Positions 35,738-42,762 of a stretch of DNA of 42,762 nt are shown here, piece by piece. This stretch comes from Alphaproteobacteria bacterium (lineage in GTDB: Bacteria; Pseudomonadota; Alphaproteobacteria; Bin95): the NCBI GenBank assembly GCA_022825195.1, contig JAJDYL010000090.1:1-42762 (forward strand). The letters are read 5' to 3'. A program made the position numbers and the translations under genes. Positions within the stretch are counted from its first letter, which is position 1; the number at the start of each line of letters is the position of its first letter. The notes under the pieces are model-generated. The model did no database searches and had not been told where the DNA came from. It was given only the letters and a program-made list of their open reading frames with translations.

Positions 35738-37960
35738 ATGGCGCGGCGACTGCAGATCGTCCTCATTGCCGCAGCGGCCATCGCGCTCGCCGTCGGGTTG
35801 CGGCTTCTGGACCCGCTGCCCGTCACCCAGATCCGCCTGACGGTCTTCGACATGTTTCAACGGCTGCAGCCGCGCGAATATGTGCCGGCGCCGGTGAGGG
35901 TCATCGATATCGACGACGACTCCCTGTCGCGGCTCGGCCAATGGCCGTGGCCCCGCACCCAGATCGCCACCATGGTCGAGCGGCTCTCGGATCTGGGCGC
36001 GGCGGCCGTCGCCTTTGCCATCGTGTTCGCCGAACCGGACCGGACAACGCCGAGCAAGGTCGTGGAAGCCTGGCCTCGCAGCGCCGCGCTCGAACGGCTG
36101 GCCCCGGACCTGGCCGAATTGCCCGACCACGATGTCGTTCTGGCAAATGTCCTGTCCGCTCCTTCGTCCGCGCCCGTAGTGCTGGGATTTTCGCCCACGC
36201 AACGGGCAGGCGCGGAGCCTCCGCCGGTCAAGTTCGGGTTTTCCTTCCTCGGAACCGATCCGACCCCGCTTCTTGGTGCGTACGGTTCCGCCATCGGCAA
36301 CCTGCCCGTCCTGGAACGGTCCGCGCACGGCCTCGGCTCTCTTACCATCCGTCTCGACCGGGACGGAACGGTTCGACGGATGCCGCTGGTCACACGGATA
36401 GGCGACCGGATTTACCCCTCGCTCGGCCTTGAGGCCCTGCGGGTGGCGCAAGGCGCCTCGACCCTGATCGCGATCACATCGGGCGGGGACGGTGCGTCGG
36501 GTGACGCTCTTCTGACCGGCCTGAAGGCAGGCGGGGTCGCGGTGCCGACCGACAGCCAGGGAGAAATCTGGCTGCACTTCACCGCGGGTGTCCCGGAGCG
36601 CACCGTTCCGGCGTGGAAGCTGTTTGAAGACGACATATCCGGCCTGTCGAACGGAATATCGGGTCAGATCGTGCTGATCGGCGTCAGCGCGTCGGGCCTG
36701 GAAAACAGCAGGGCAACGCCTCTCAATCCGGTTGAAACGACCGCAACCATTCATGCCCAGGCCATAGAACAAATGCTCCTGGGCGGTTTTCTGGTCCGTG
36801 CGGAATGGGCGAATGGACTGGAAATCCTGTCCTTGCCGGTCCTTTGCGGCCTCCTGACATGGCTGATCGTCTCCAGCCGTCGAATGATCCTGGGCGCATC
36901 GGCCAGCGCCCTTGCAGCAGCCATCGTCTGGGCGGGTTGCTGGCTGGCATTCGACCGGGCGGGATATTTGTTCGACCCGCTCTACCCGACCCTGTCCATC
37001 GTGCTGGTTTATCTGTTGGCAAGCAGCTTCCAGTACCTGTCCGGCGAGCGGGAGCGCCGCCGCGTGCGTACGGCCTTCAGCCGCTATCTGGCGCCGTCCA
37101 TAGTCGAGAGGCTGGCGGAACATCCCGAAGACCTGAAACTGGGAGGAGAAACCCGGGAATTAACGGTGATGTTTTGCGACATACAGGGATTTACCGCAAT
37201 CGCGGAAGGGATGATGGCGGAAGAGCTGACTCAGCTTGTAAACAGGTTTCTGACACCCATGAGCCAGGAAATTCTCGAAGCGGGGGGCACAATAGACAAA
37301 TATATGGGGGATGCCGTCATGGCGTTCTGGAACGCACCGGTGCGCGAGCCGGACCACGGACTTTCCGCATGCCGGGCCGCGCTTGCGATGTCAAGGAAGC
37401 TGGCGGAATTGAGGCCGCTATGGCGTATCGAATCCGAAAGCGAGGGACGGAAGTTCCATGACATACGAGTCGGCATAGGCCTGAACAGCGGGCCTTGCTG
37501 CGTGGGTAATCTGGGCTCGGAGCAGCGGTTCGATTATTCGGCATTGGGCGATGCGGTGAATGTGGCTTCCCGGCTCGAGCAGCAGACCCGTATGTACGGA
37601 GTGGATATAATCGTGGGAGAGGACACGCACAGGCTTGCCGGCGATCTGGCCTATCTGGAACTCGATCGGGTTCGTGTGAGGGGACGGAGCGCCGCCATGA
37701 CGATTTTCGGCTTGATGGGCGACGAAACGCAGGCAGGAAGCGAGGGTTTTCTGGAGTTGCAAACCCGCCACGATGCCGCGCTTGCCGCCTACCGAAAGCA
37801 GGAGTGGGACAAGGCGGAGGCGTTGTTCGAAGACTGCCGCGACCGATGGAACGGCGAGTTGGACGACCTTTACGCGACTTATGTCGTGCGGCTCGCCGTG
37901 TTGCGCAACAACCCCCCGGACGCGAATTGGGACGGGGTTTTCCGGCAGGAGGCGCGATAG
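35738..37960 (+). CDS. CHASE2-domain membrane adenylate cyclase
   Basis: A class III nucleotide cyclase of 740 residues. One N-terminal helix (LQIVLIAAAAIALAVGL) leads to an extracytoplasmic CHASE2 sensor (~35-330: VRVIDIDDDSLSRLGQWPWP, HGLGSLTIRLDRDGTVRRMPL). Three more helices follow (~365-440), then the cyclase domain (~475-650). The first metal Asp is in VMFCDIQGFTAIAE, the substrate Lys and second Asp in DKYMGDAVMAFW, and DYSALGDAVNVASRL completes the site. The Lys favours ATP over GTP. A TPR-like tail ends the protein. An ATG at 35660 in frame is possible, but 35738 puts the helix at the N-terminus. It is first of three genes with a Slam-like and a FecR-type protein and would make cAMP in response to an envelope signal. 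Confidence 0.88.
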   Translation: MARRLQIVLIAAAAIALAVGLRLLDPLPVTQIRLTVFDMFQRLQPREYVPAPVRVIDIDDDSLSRLGQWPWPRTQIATMVERLSDLGAAAVAFAIVFAEPDRTTPSKVVEAWPRSAALERLAPDLAELPDHDVVLANVLSAPSSAPVVLGFSPTQRAGAEPPPVKFGFSFLGTDPTPLLGAYGSAIGNLPVLERSAHGLGSLTIRLDRDGTVRRMPLVTRIGDRIYPSLGLEALRVAQGASTLIAITSGGDGASGDALLTGLKAGGVAVPTDSQGEIWLHFTAGVPERTVPAWKLFEDDISGLSNGISGQIVLIGVSASGLENSRATPLNPVETTATIHAQAIEQMLLGGFLVRAEWANGLEILSLPVLCGLLTWLIVSSRRMILGASASALAAAIVWAGCWLAFDRAGYLFDPLYPTLSIVLVYLLASSFQYLSGERERRRVRTAFSRYLAPSIVERLAEHPEDLKLGGETRELTVMFCDIQGFTAIAEGMMAEELTQLVNRFLTPMSQEILEAGGTIDKYMGDAVMAFWNAPVREPDHGLSACRAALAMSRKLAELRPLWRIESESEGRKFHDIRVGIGLNSGPCCVGNLGSEQRFDYSALGDAVNVASRLEQQTRMYGVDIIVGEDTHRLAGDLAYLELDRVRVRGRSAAMTIFGLMGDETQAGSEGFLELQTRHDAALAAYRKQEWDKAEALFEDCRDRWNGELDDLYATYVVRLAVLRNNPPDANWDGVFRQEAR

Positions 37961-38016
37961 TGCGGAATGGACCGCCCATGATTGAATTGATTGAATTGAC
38001 TGGACGTTTGTTGTGA
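37960..38016 (+). CDS. 18-codon leader ORF coupling cyclase and Slam-like gene
   Basis: A short frame starting with GTG at 37960, overlapping the cyclase TAG by one base and preceded by AGGAGG seven bases upstream. It encodes a peptide containing MIELIELTGRLL and ends in TGA. That stop overlaps the ATG of the next gene in TGATG (38014-38018). The ribosome binding site is far better than any near the downstream start, so this peptide may serve for translational coupling or attenuation. The internal ATTGA repeats are unusual for this GC-rich genome. It could also be chance. Confidence 0.4.
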   Translation: MRNGPPMIELIELTGRLL

Positions 38017-39404
38017 TGTACCAATTCGTCGCGATGAGAGGCGGGGCCAAGCGGGGGACTATCGAGGCCGGCCGCGGCCGTATGCGGCGGACGGTCGGAC
38101 TCCGGCTTACAGTTGCCGCGATATTGGCATTTGCCGTGTTTCTGGCGGCTCCGGAGAGCCAGGCATCGCCATACGGCCCGGAATACGATGCGGCCTTCCA
38201 GGAGATGCTGGCCGATCCCACCGACCTCGACATCACCTTCAGGTTCGCGATGGTCGCGCGCCGCGTCGGGGACCTCGAAGGTGCGGTTGGCGCGCTGGAG
38301 CGCATGCTGATCTACAATCCCGACCTGCCTATCGTTCACTACGAGTTGGGGCGGCTCTATGCCGGGCTCGGCTCGATCGAGGCGGCAAGGCGCTATTACA
38401 ACTCGGCCTTGAGCTATGCGCCGCCGCCGGACATCAGGGCGGGTATCGAGGCGCAGCTGGAACGGCTCGACGAGGCGTCGCGCGCCAGTGTGCTGTCCGG
38501 AAGCGTTCTGCTGGGCTTCCGGCATCAGACGAACGCGAACACGGCACCGGACGAGCGCGCGGTGCGGGTCGGGGGCTTCAGGGCCAGTCTCGCCGACGAA
38601 TATCTCGAACAGGAGGACACCAGCTACCTCGCCTCGGCCAACCTCGTGCACCGGTACGATTTCGGCCGGGACCCCGCCGTCTTCCTTGTGAGCGACGTCC
38701 AGATCTACGCGGCGCGGCAGGAGGAGCTCGACAGCCAGGATATCGACCTCATTGCCTTCACGACCGGTCCGAGCTTCACGCGGCCCGACGAGGGCCTGCT
38801 GCGCCCGTTCCTGCAGGGCGACTGGGTGCTGCTCGACGGCAGGACGCTGTACCGGTCCCTCGGCATCGGCGTTGCGTATGGCAGTCCGCTCTCCTGGATT
38901 CCGGGGTCCCGCTATTCGGCGGAAGCCGTGCTGCTGCATCGGGATTTCCGAAAAAACTCCCGGTCGCCGACGGTCGAGGACCGCGATGGCGAGAATTACC
39001 GGGTGAACGGCAAATTGGCGGCTCCGATCGACCGGACGCTCCAGGTCGAGGGTTTCGGGTCCCTCGAGCATCAGAAGAGCCAGGCCGATTACGAAACCTA
39101 CTCGGCGGTCAAGCTGGGAGCGCGGGCGGTGCGGCGCCTGCCCGCGCCGTTGGGCGAGGGGGTATGGAATTTGTCGCTGACGGGGGAAGCGGGATTGCGG
39201 GATTACGACGCGCCCGACCGCACCGTCGATCCCGGCAAGACCCGCACGGATGAGGATTACTCGCTGGCGGCGGGCCTGACGCTGCCGCTGTTCGACGAAA
39301 TGTCGGCGATTCTGGAGCTGCGCCATCAATGGCGGCGTTCCAATCTGCCCAACTTCGAGTTCGACAACACGTCCGCGCTCGCGGGCATTCGCGTCGCGTT
39401 CTGA
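38016..39404 (+). CDS. TPR plus outer-membrane beta-barrel protein, Slam-like (surface lipoprotein assembly modifier family)
   Basis: A 462-residue protein. A hydrophobic signal segment (LTVAAILAFAVFLAAPESQA) is followed by TPR-like repeats (~55-150: FAMVARRVGDLEGAVGALE, HYELGRLYAGLGSIEAARRY). A C-terminal barrel then starts around GSVLLGFRHQTNANTAP and ends in LAGIRVAF with a terminal Phe. This TPR-barrel plan and the N-A-N-T-A-P entry are those of Slam/DUF560 proteins, which move specific cargo across the outer membrane. The start at 38016 rests on the TGATG overlap with the leader ORF; an ATG at 38082 would put the signal peptide at the very N-terminus. The next gene ends in a Slam-cargo-like barrel, which strengthens the assignment. 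Confidence 0.75.
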   Translation: MYQFVAMRGGAKRGTIEAGRGRMRRTVGLRLTVAAILAFAVFLAAPESQASPYGPEYDAAFQEMLADPTDLDITFRFAMVARRVGDLEGAVGALERMLIYNPDLPIVHYELGRLYAGLGSIEAARRYYNSALSYAPPPDIRAGIEAQLERLDEASRASVLSGSVLLGFRHQTNANTAPDERAVRVGGFRASLADEYLEQEDTSYLASANLVHRYDFGRDPAVFLVSDVQIYAARQEELDSQDIDLIAFTTGPSFTRPDEGLLRPFLQGDWVLLDGRTLYRSLGIGVAYGSPLSWIPGSRYSAEAVLLHRDFRKNSRSPTVEDRDGENYRVNGKLAAPIDRTLQVEGFGSLEHQKSQADYETYSAVKLGARAVRRLPAPLGEGVWNLSLTGEAGLRDYDAPDRTVDPGKTRTDEDYSLAAGLTLPLFDEMSAILELRHQWRRSNLPNFEFDNTSALAGIRVAF

Positions 39405-39425
39405 GGCGCTGACAGGAGCGGGAAC

Positions 39426-41927
39426 ATGATGTGCCGCAATCGGTCCGACCGGAGCCCCGTCCGCAGAGCGGGATTGTCGCTCGCCGGGATCGGCGCGGCC
39501 ATCCTGTCGGGGCTTTGCCTGCCGGCGTTCGCTCCCGGGGAAGCCGCGGCAGCGAATGCCGGGCGGACGACAGCCGTCGTGCAGCAGGCGCGGGGCACCC
39601 CGCCTGGCCAGCCGACGCGCATGCTTCGACCGAGGCTGGATGTGTTTCAGGACGAGCGCATTCAGACCGACGAGCTGGGCGTGACCCAGATTCTCTTCAC
39701 GGACGGCACCCACCTCACCGTCGGACCCGGCAGCGATCTGGTCGTCGACGAGTATTACTATGACCGCGACACCGCCACGGGCGGGCTGCTCGGCAGGTTG
39801 AGCCGGGGCGTGCTGCGCTTTGTCGGGGGGCAGGTCAGCAAGCGCGGCAAGGTTGAAATTTCCACGCCGGTGGCGGTGATCGGCGTGCGCGGCGGCATCG
39901 CGGTCGTGGAGCATGACGCCGAGGGCGGAACCGATGTCGTCTTCCTGTTCGGGGAGGAGCTGACGGTAACCGGGCTGGGTCCGGACGCGCAGCGAACGCA
40001 GACGAAGACCATCTCGCGGGCGGGCTTTTCGACCTCCGTTTCGACCGGAGGCGAGGTGGCGGACCCGGCTCCGGTCGATGCGGAGGAGCTGAGCGCCGTT
40101 TTGAGTGCGCTCGAAGCCAAGGAGGAATCCGGCCGGGAAGAAGCGGGGGCGCCCGAGGCCAGCCGCGAAACGGTTGCGAAGTCGGCGTCCGCCTACTCCG
40201 AGGAGTCGGACAGCGCGCCGGCGGGGCTGGGGACGGCGGCTGCGAAATCGGGAACCGCAGAGGGCGGAGGAGGATCGGAACAGGACAGCGAGGCCGTTCC
40301 CGATGTGGTGGAGGAGGCCTTGCAGCGGGCGGACGCGCCTCCGTCCCCGCCGGGTCTGTGGGTTTACGATGTGGCGGGCAGCAACATCTCCTATTCGCTT
40401 CCGGCGCTGAGGACCGGCTCGGGCAGCCGATCCCATCCGTTCACGATCATCAAGCGCGAGGGCGACTTGGGTCGCGGCGGCTATCGGGTGATCTTCGTGA
40501 GAAGCCGGTTCGACGGCACGGGCTCAGGCCAGCAAGCATCGGCAGTCGTAGTTACGGGTTATGTCGGTCCCAGCAGCAGCGGCGACTATGTCGGTAACCG
40601 CCTCTCGACCCGGGTGGCGGGGTCTGCGCGGGGTCCGAGTGAAACGATAGGTGGCAGCCCGTCCAGCGACAGCATGTATCTCCTGTATTTGAACGGAGAG
40701 GACGACCGCCAACGCTCTCCGTCTCCATTTGGCGGCGGGGGCCCTCCGGACAGCTTTACGGCCGTTGGAGAGCAACGTTCGGACGGTCAGCGGCGCATCT
40801 CTGTGCAGGCCCATGACGATAGTCAACACGTTATCGATCCCGTAGTGGAATATAGACTGAATGAACCGGTATTGCCGGTGACCCATTACGGTTCGAGAAG
40901 CGACGGCATCTGGAAGGGTTATGCGACCGGTTTGTTCGAAGGGTGGCAACAAGGCAGCACGACGCCCTTCATTTATGTTTTGAACAACAGGAGAGGTTCG
41001 CCGGAAGATGTGGTGTTCCGACGCGAAACGAAATACAGCTTTCTGGGCGCAAGTTTCGATCTCGGCCAGCCCCAGGGGAGTTCCGGCGGTGTGCAAAGCA
41101 TGCAATTGGGGTTCGGAGCCTATATCGGCCAAAGGGACGAGCTAAGGCAGCAATTCAACAGGGAAGGTTTGGGAATATCCTACCTGAGAGGAACATATTT
41201 GAGTGACGAGGTTTTTGCCGCGCAAAGCTCGCTTGTCTGGTGGTACGACGAAGACAATGACATCTTCAGGTACCAGAGACTGATGTGGGTCGACGGGGGA
41301 AGCGGGCCGGAACTTGTACCCTTGAGCGAAGCTCCGTACGCTTCCAAGCGGGTTTGGCTGTTCAGCAACGACGCGGCGCCGGCGGACGGGCTTCTGCCGG
41401 ACGGCGTCCGGTTCTGCAAGTGCTCCGCCGCCCGCTTCGGCTGGTGGGGAGGACGCGTCAGTTTCGGGGACCCGAGCGACCCGAGCGACCCTCAACGCCA
41501 GGACGACGTGTTTCCGGGCACTTTCGTGGTCGGTCTCCTGCCCGAGATTGCCGATATCCCGACCGTGGGCACGGCATCCTATTCGGGCCATGCGGGCGCG
41601 GCCATCAATAGCGGCGGCGCGACCTATGCCGCCGTCGGCGGGTTCTCGATGAGCTGGAATTTCGGGACCCGGACGGGCACGGCGGCGATCACCAATCTCG
41701 ACGGCAGGAACTATGCCGCCACCGACCTGACGGCGCCGGTCGGGAATCCGCGGGACTTCGGCGGTGCGCTCACCCAGGTGAGCGGAACCGACCCCGCATC
41801 CGGCACCATGGACGGCTCCTTCTTCTCGAATGGCAGCAACCCGGTGGTCGATGTGGGCGGCCAATTCACCGTGACGTCTACGGGCGGTTACACAGCGACC
41901 GGGTCGTTCGCCGCAACGTCGCAATAG
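39426..41927 (+). CDS. FecR-domain protein with C-terminal Slam-substrate-like (TbpB-type) barrel
   Basis: An 833-residue exported protein. A signal peptide ends near GEAAAANA; no lipobox is clear, as LSGLC has Leu before Cys. The FecR domain (~55-180) shows QTDELGVTQILFTDGTHLTV, RLSRGVLRFVGGQVSK and STPVAVIGVRGGIAVVEH. A Glu/Ser/Ala-rich linker (~220-300) follows. Residues ~305-690 are an unrecognised middle domain rich in Tyr, Ser and Gly with a few Cys (RFCKCSAA). The last ~125 residues have glycine-spaced strands (GTASYSGHAGAA, MDGSFFSNG, DVGGQFTVT, ATGSFAAT) resembling the small barrel of TbpB-like Slam cargo. AGGAG precedes ATG 39426. It is 21 bases after the Slam-like gene and probably its cargo. 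Confidence 0.75.
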   Translation: MMCRNRSDRSPVRRAGLSLAGIGAAILSGLCLPAFAPGEAAAANAGRTTAVVQQARGTPPGQPTRMLRPRLDVFQDERIQTDELGVTQILFTDGTHLTVGPGSDLVVDEYYYDRDTATGGLLGRLSRGVLRFVGGQVSKRGKVEISTPVAVIGVRGGIAVVEHDAEGGTDVVFLFGEELTVTGLGPDAQRTQTKTISRAGFSTSVSTGGEVADPAPVDAEELSAVLSALEAKEESGREEAGAPEASRETVAKSASAYSEESDSAPAGLGTAAAKSGTAEGGGGSEQDSEAVPDVVEEALQRADAPPSPPGLWVYDVAGSNISYSLPALRTGSGSRSHPFTIIKREGDLGRGGYRVIFVRSRFDGTGSGQQASAVVVTGYVGPSSSGDYVGNRLSTRVAGSARGPSETIGGSPSSDSMYLLYLNGEDDRQRSPSPFGGGGPPDSFTAVGEQRSDGQRRISVQAHDDSQHVIDPVVEYRLNEPVLPVTHYGSRSDGIWKGYATGLFEGWQQGSTTPFIYVLNNRRGSPEDVVFRRETKYSFLGASFDLGQPQGSSGGVQSMQLGFGAYIGQRDELRQQFNREGLGISYLRGTYLSDEVFAAQSSLVWWYDEDNDIFRYQRLMWVDGGSGPELVPLSEAPYASKRVWLFSNDAAPADGLLPDGVRFCKCSAARFGWWGGRVSFGDPSDPSDPQRQDDVFPGTFVVGLLPEIADIPTVGTASYSGHAGAAINSGGATYAAVGGFSMSWNFGTRTGTAAITNLDGRNYAATDLTAPVGNPRDFGGALTQVSGTDPASGTMDGSFFSNGSNPVVDVGGQFTVTSTGGYTATGSFAATSQ

Positions 41928-41974
41928 CGGGCCTGCATCTGTCCGGTTGCTCAGTGGCGCCGCTGCCCCCGCCC

Positions 41975-41996
41975 GTCATGCCCGGCCTTGTCCCGC
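41975..41996. repeat. Partial REP-like element at the edge of repeat copy B
   Basis: GTCATGCCCGGCCTTGTCCC is a degenerate half of the REP type seen at 1867 and 3107. It abuts the outer end of repeat copy B, while copy A has a REP 42 bases from its outer end. This could mark a shared insertion preference or be chance. Confidence 0.35.
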
Positions 41997-42344
41997 CGAT
42001 TCAACGCCTTGTGAAAAAATGCCCGCTATTGTCATTTTTTGTTCCTGGATAGATTGACTTTCAGAGGAATGGTGTAGAATAGGCATGAGAGAAAGGCGGC
42101 TTCCGGGACCGCCTTTCCGCTTTTCTGCAGAAAGCATGGCTGGGGGCCGAGAAACCCCCGGCGTAAGCGGACGGGAGGGGTGCGCCCTCTGCCCGGCCCG
42201 TCGTCGCGCGCCCGTGCATGCGGGCAATCAGGCGCACGAACCGCGCCGCCGCGATACGCCCGCCCGCGCCCGCGCACCCACCCGCGCACGATACGCGCGA
42301 AACAGGGACCGCCCGTCCCGCCCTTTGCCCCGAAGGAGGCACCG
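41991..42344 (+). repeat. Copy B of the ~355 bp repeat, inverted relative to copy A
   Basis: It matches the minus strand of 1469-1825 from TCCCGCCGATTCAAC to the ribosome binding site GGAGG before the ATG at 42345. Structures present: a perfect 8-bp stem AAAGGCGG/CCGCCTTT (42092-42099 with 42109-42116), stem GGGGG/CCCCC (42142-42146 with 42155-42159), GAGGG-GTGCG-CCCTC, and GCCCG-TGCATG-CGGGC. In copy A the second stem is GGGGCG/CGCCCC, different in sequence but still paired. The leader therefore seems kept for its fold. The 417-base stretch from 41928 holds no other gene. Confidence 0.75.
42054..42080 (+). promoter_or_regulatory. Promoter-like boxes in repeat copy B
   Basis: TTGACT (42054-42059), 15-base spacer, TAGAAT (42075-42080). 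Same boxes and spacing as in copy A. A transcript from here would run through the hairpin series into the ORF at 42345. Confidence 0.4.
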
Positions 42345-42626
42345 ATGACCGCAACCGACCCCCAACCGTCACCCCGGCCCGATCCTGTCCCCGCCCGTCG
42401 TCGCCTTCTCATGTCGCCCCGGCCCCCCATCGCGCACGCGGGCGCGCACGCGCGCCGCCGCGAGACGCGCGCGCGCATTATGCGCGGGAGAGGGACGCTC
42501 CTCCGGCAGCGGGGCGTACGGGACCGTGGACGGAAAGGAAGCTGCAATGCGTGGCGAACGACCGCGGGGCCGGCGCAAACGACCGGAGCGGAGGCCGGCC
42601 CCATGACAAAACATGACAGATCATGA
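42345..42626 (+). CDS. Hypothetical Arg/Pro-rich ORF behind repeat copy B, possibly degenerate
   Basis: A 93-residue frame beginning MTATDPQP, which parallels the MTMTDPRP start of the ORF behind copy A. GAAGGAGG lies six bases upstream. After the first ten residues the two proteins diverge: this one is mostly Arg, Pro and Ala without a recognisable domain and ends in MTKHDRS within the tandem repeats. It may be a decayed relative of the 956-1468 gene or an untranslated spacer. Confidence 0.3.
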   Translation: MTATDPQPSPRPDPVPARRRLLMSPRPPIAHAGAHARRRETRARIMRGRGTLLRQRGVRDRGRKGSCNAWRTTAGPAQTTGAEAGPMTKHDRS

Positions 42627-42641
42627 CAAAACATGACACTT
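42602..42641 (+). repeat. Two 20-bp tandem repeats
   Basis: CATGACAAAACATGACAGAT is followed directly by CATGACAAAACATGACACTT; the first 17 bases are identical. Each unit itself carries CATGACA twice. Related ACATGACACATCATG text lies on the minus strand at about 981-996 near the end of the copy A gene. It resembles iterons or a protein-binding array. Confidence 0.6.
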
Positions 42642-42659
42642 CGAGCGCCAGGCTAACTG

Positions 42660-42762
42660 GTGTGGGGGTAGCGGGTGAAAGTCCTGCGGAACGAAGGAGT
42701 AGCCGACCGCGTTTCCACCGCGAGCCGTGCGTTACCGGTCGTGAGGCCGGTGACGAAGCGTC
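42660..42762 (+). mobile_element. 5' end of a group II intron (domain I), truncated by the window edge
   Basis: From GTGTG at 42660 the sequence reads like domain I of bacterial group II introns: GCGGGTGAAAGTCCTGCGG, GAAGGAGTAGCCGACCGCG, then GAGCCGTGCGTTACCGGTC and GAGGCCGGTGACGAAGCG, with the expected paired arms (ACCGG/CCGGT). The GUGYG start and the GGGTGAAAGTCC segment are diagnostic from memory. The reverse transcriptase/maturase and 3' domains would lie beyond the window. The upstream exon ends CTAACTG, and the same GCTAACTG occurs uninterrupted at 961-968 (minus strand). Confidence 0.7.

Noticed and set aside
37317..40436. 1039-residue minus-strand frame across the cyclase, Slam-like and FecR genes
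   Set aside because: It spans three genes with good ribosome binding sites on the other strand and shows only shadow composition.
42602..42641. CRISPR-like repeats
   Set aside because: Only two units in direct tandem without spacers.

Overview
The window is GC-rich and gene-dense and looks like chromosome from an alphaproteobacterium. The evidence is the ordered block rnd-like / kdsD / lptC-lptA-lptB / rpoN / hpf / ptsN, the many TRAP, TctC-type and hydantoinase-type catabolic genes, and REP-like palindromes of the type common in that class. Genus cannot be assigned from sequence alone. No rRNA, tRNA or CRISPR array was seen.

Layout. 1-1.8 kb: a tyrosine recombinase cut by the left edge, a low-complexity charged protein, and copy A of a ~355 bp repeat. 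2.1-13.4 kb: a catabolic and uptake region with a TctC-like binding protein, a fumarate-reductase-like flavoprotein, a class IV aminotransferase, a maleate isomerase/Asp-Glu racemase-family protein, hyuA-hyuB (ATP-dependent hydantoinase/oxoprolinase type) and a complete TRAP transporter (dctP-dctQ-dctM). 13.8-20.1 kb: a housekeeping run for LPS transport (KdsD, LptC, LptA, LptB), sigma-54, hibernation factor and EIIA-Ntr. 20.1-23.6 kb: an MFS carrier, a two-subunit TPP decarboxylase of sulfopyruvate/phosphonopyruvate type, a small membrane protein and an SDR dehydrogenase.

23.6-26.0 kb is a visibly lower-GC insert with an AAA ATPase and a Toprim-like partner overlapping by ATGA, a candidate defence module. 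It lies between the intact SDR gene and a remnant carrying a near-identical copy of that gene's 3' end. 26.2-35.5 kb: a TonB-dependent receptor, a single-chain double ABC exporter, an EamA permease and two convergent D-2-hydroxyacid dehydrogenases.

35.7-41.9 kb holds three consecutive genes: a CHASE2 membrane adenylate cyclase, a TPR plus beta-barrel protein resembling Slam (surface lipoprotein assembly modifier), and a FecR-domain protein ending in a Slam-substrate-like small barrel. This reads as a signalling and surface-export unit and is the strongest candidate for an undescribed system. An 18-codon ORF with a good ribosome binding site couples the first two genes.

42.0-42.8 kb: copy B of the repeat, inverted relative to copy A, so the two bracket about 40 kb. 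Copy B leads into a degenerate reading frame and 20-bp tandem repeats, and then the 5' end of a group II intron that runs off the right edge. The two repeat copies share promoter-like boxes and serial hairpins, one of which shows compensatory change, suggesting a conserved structured leader.
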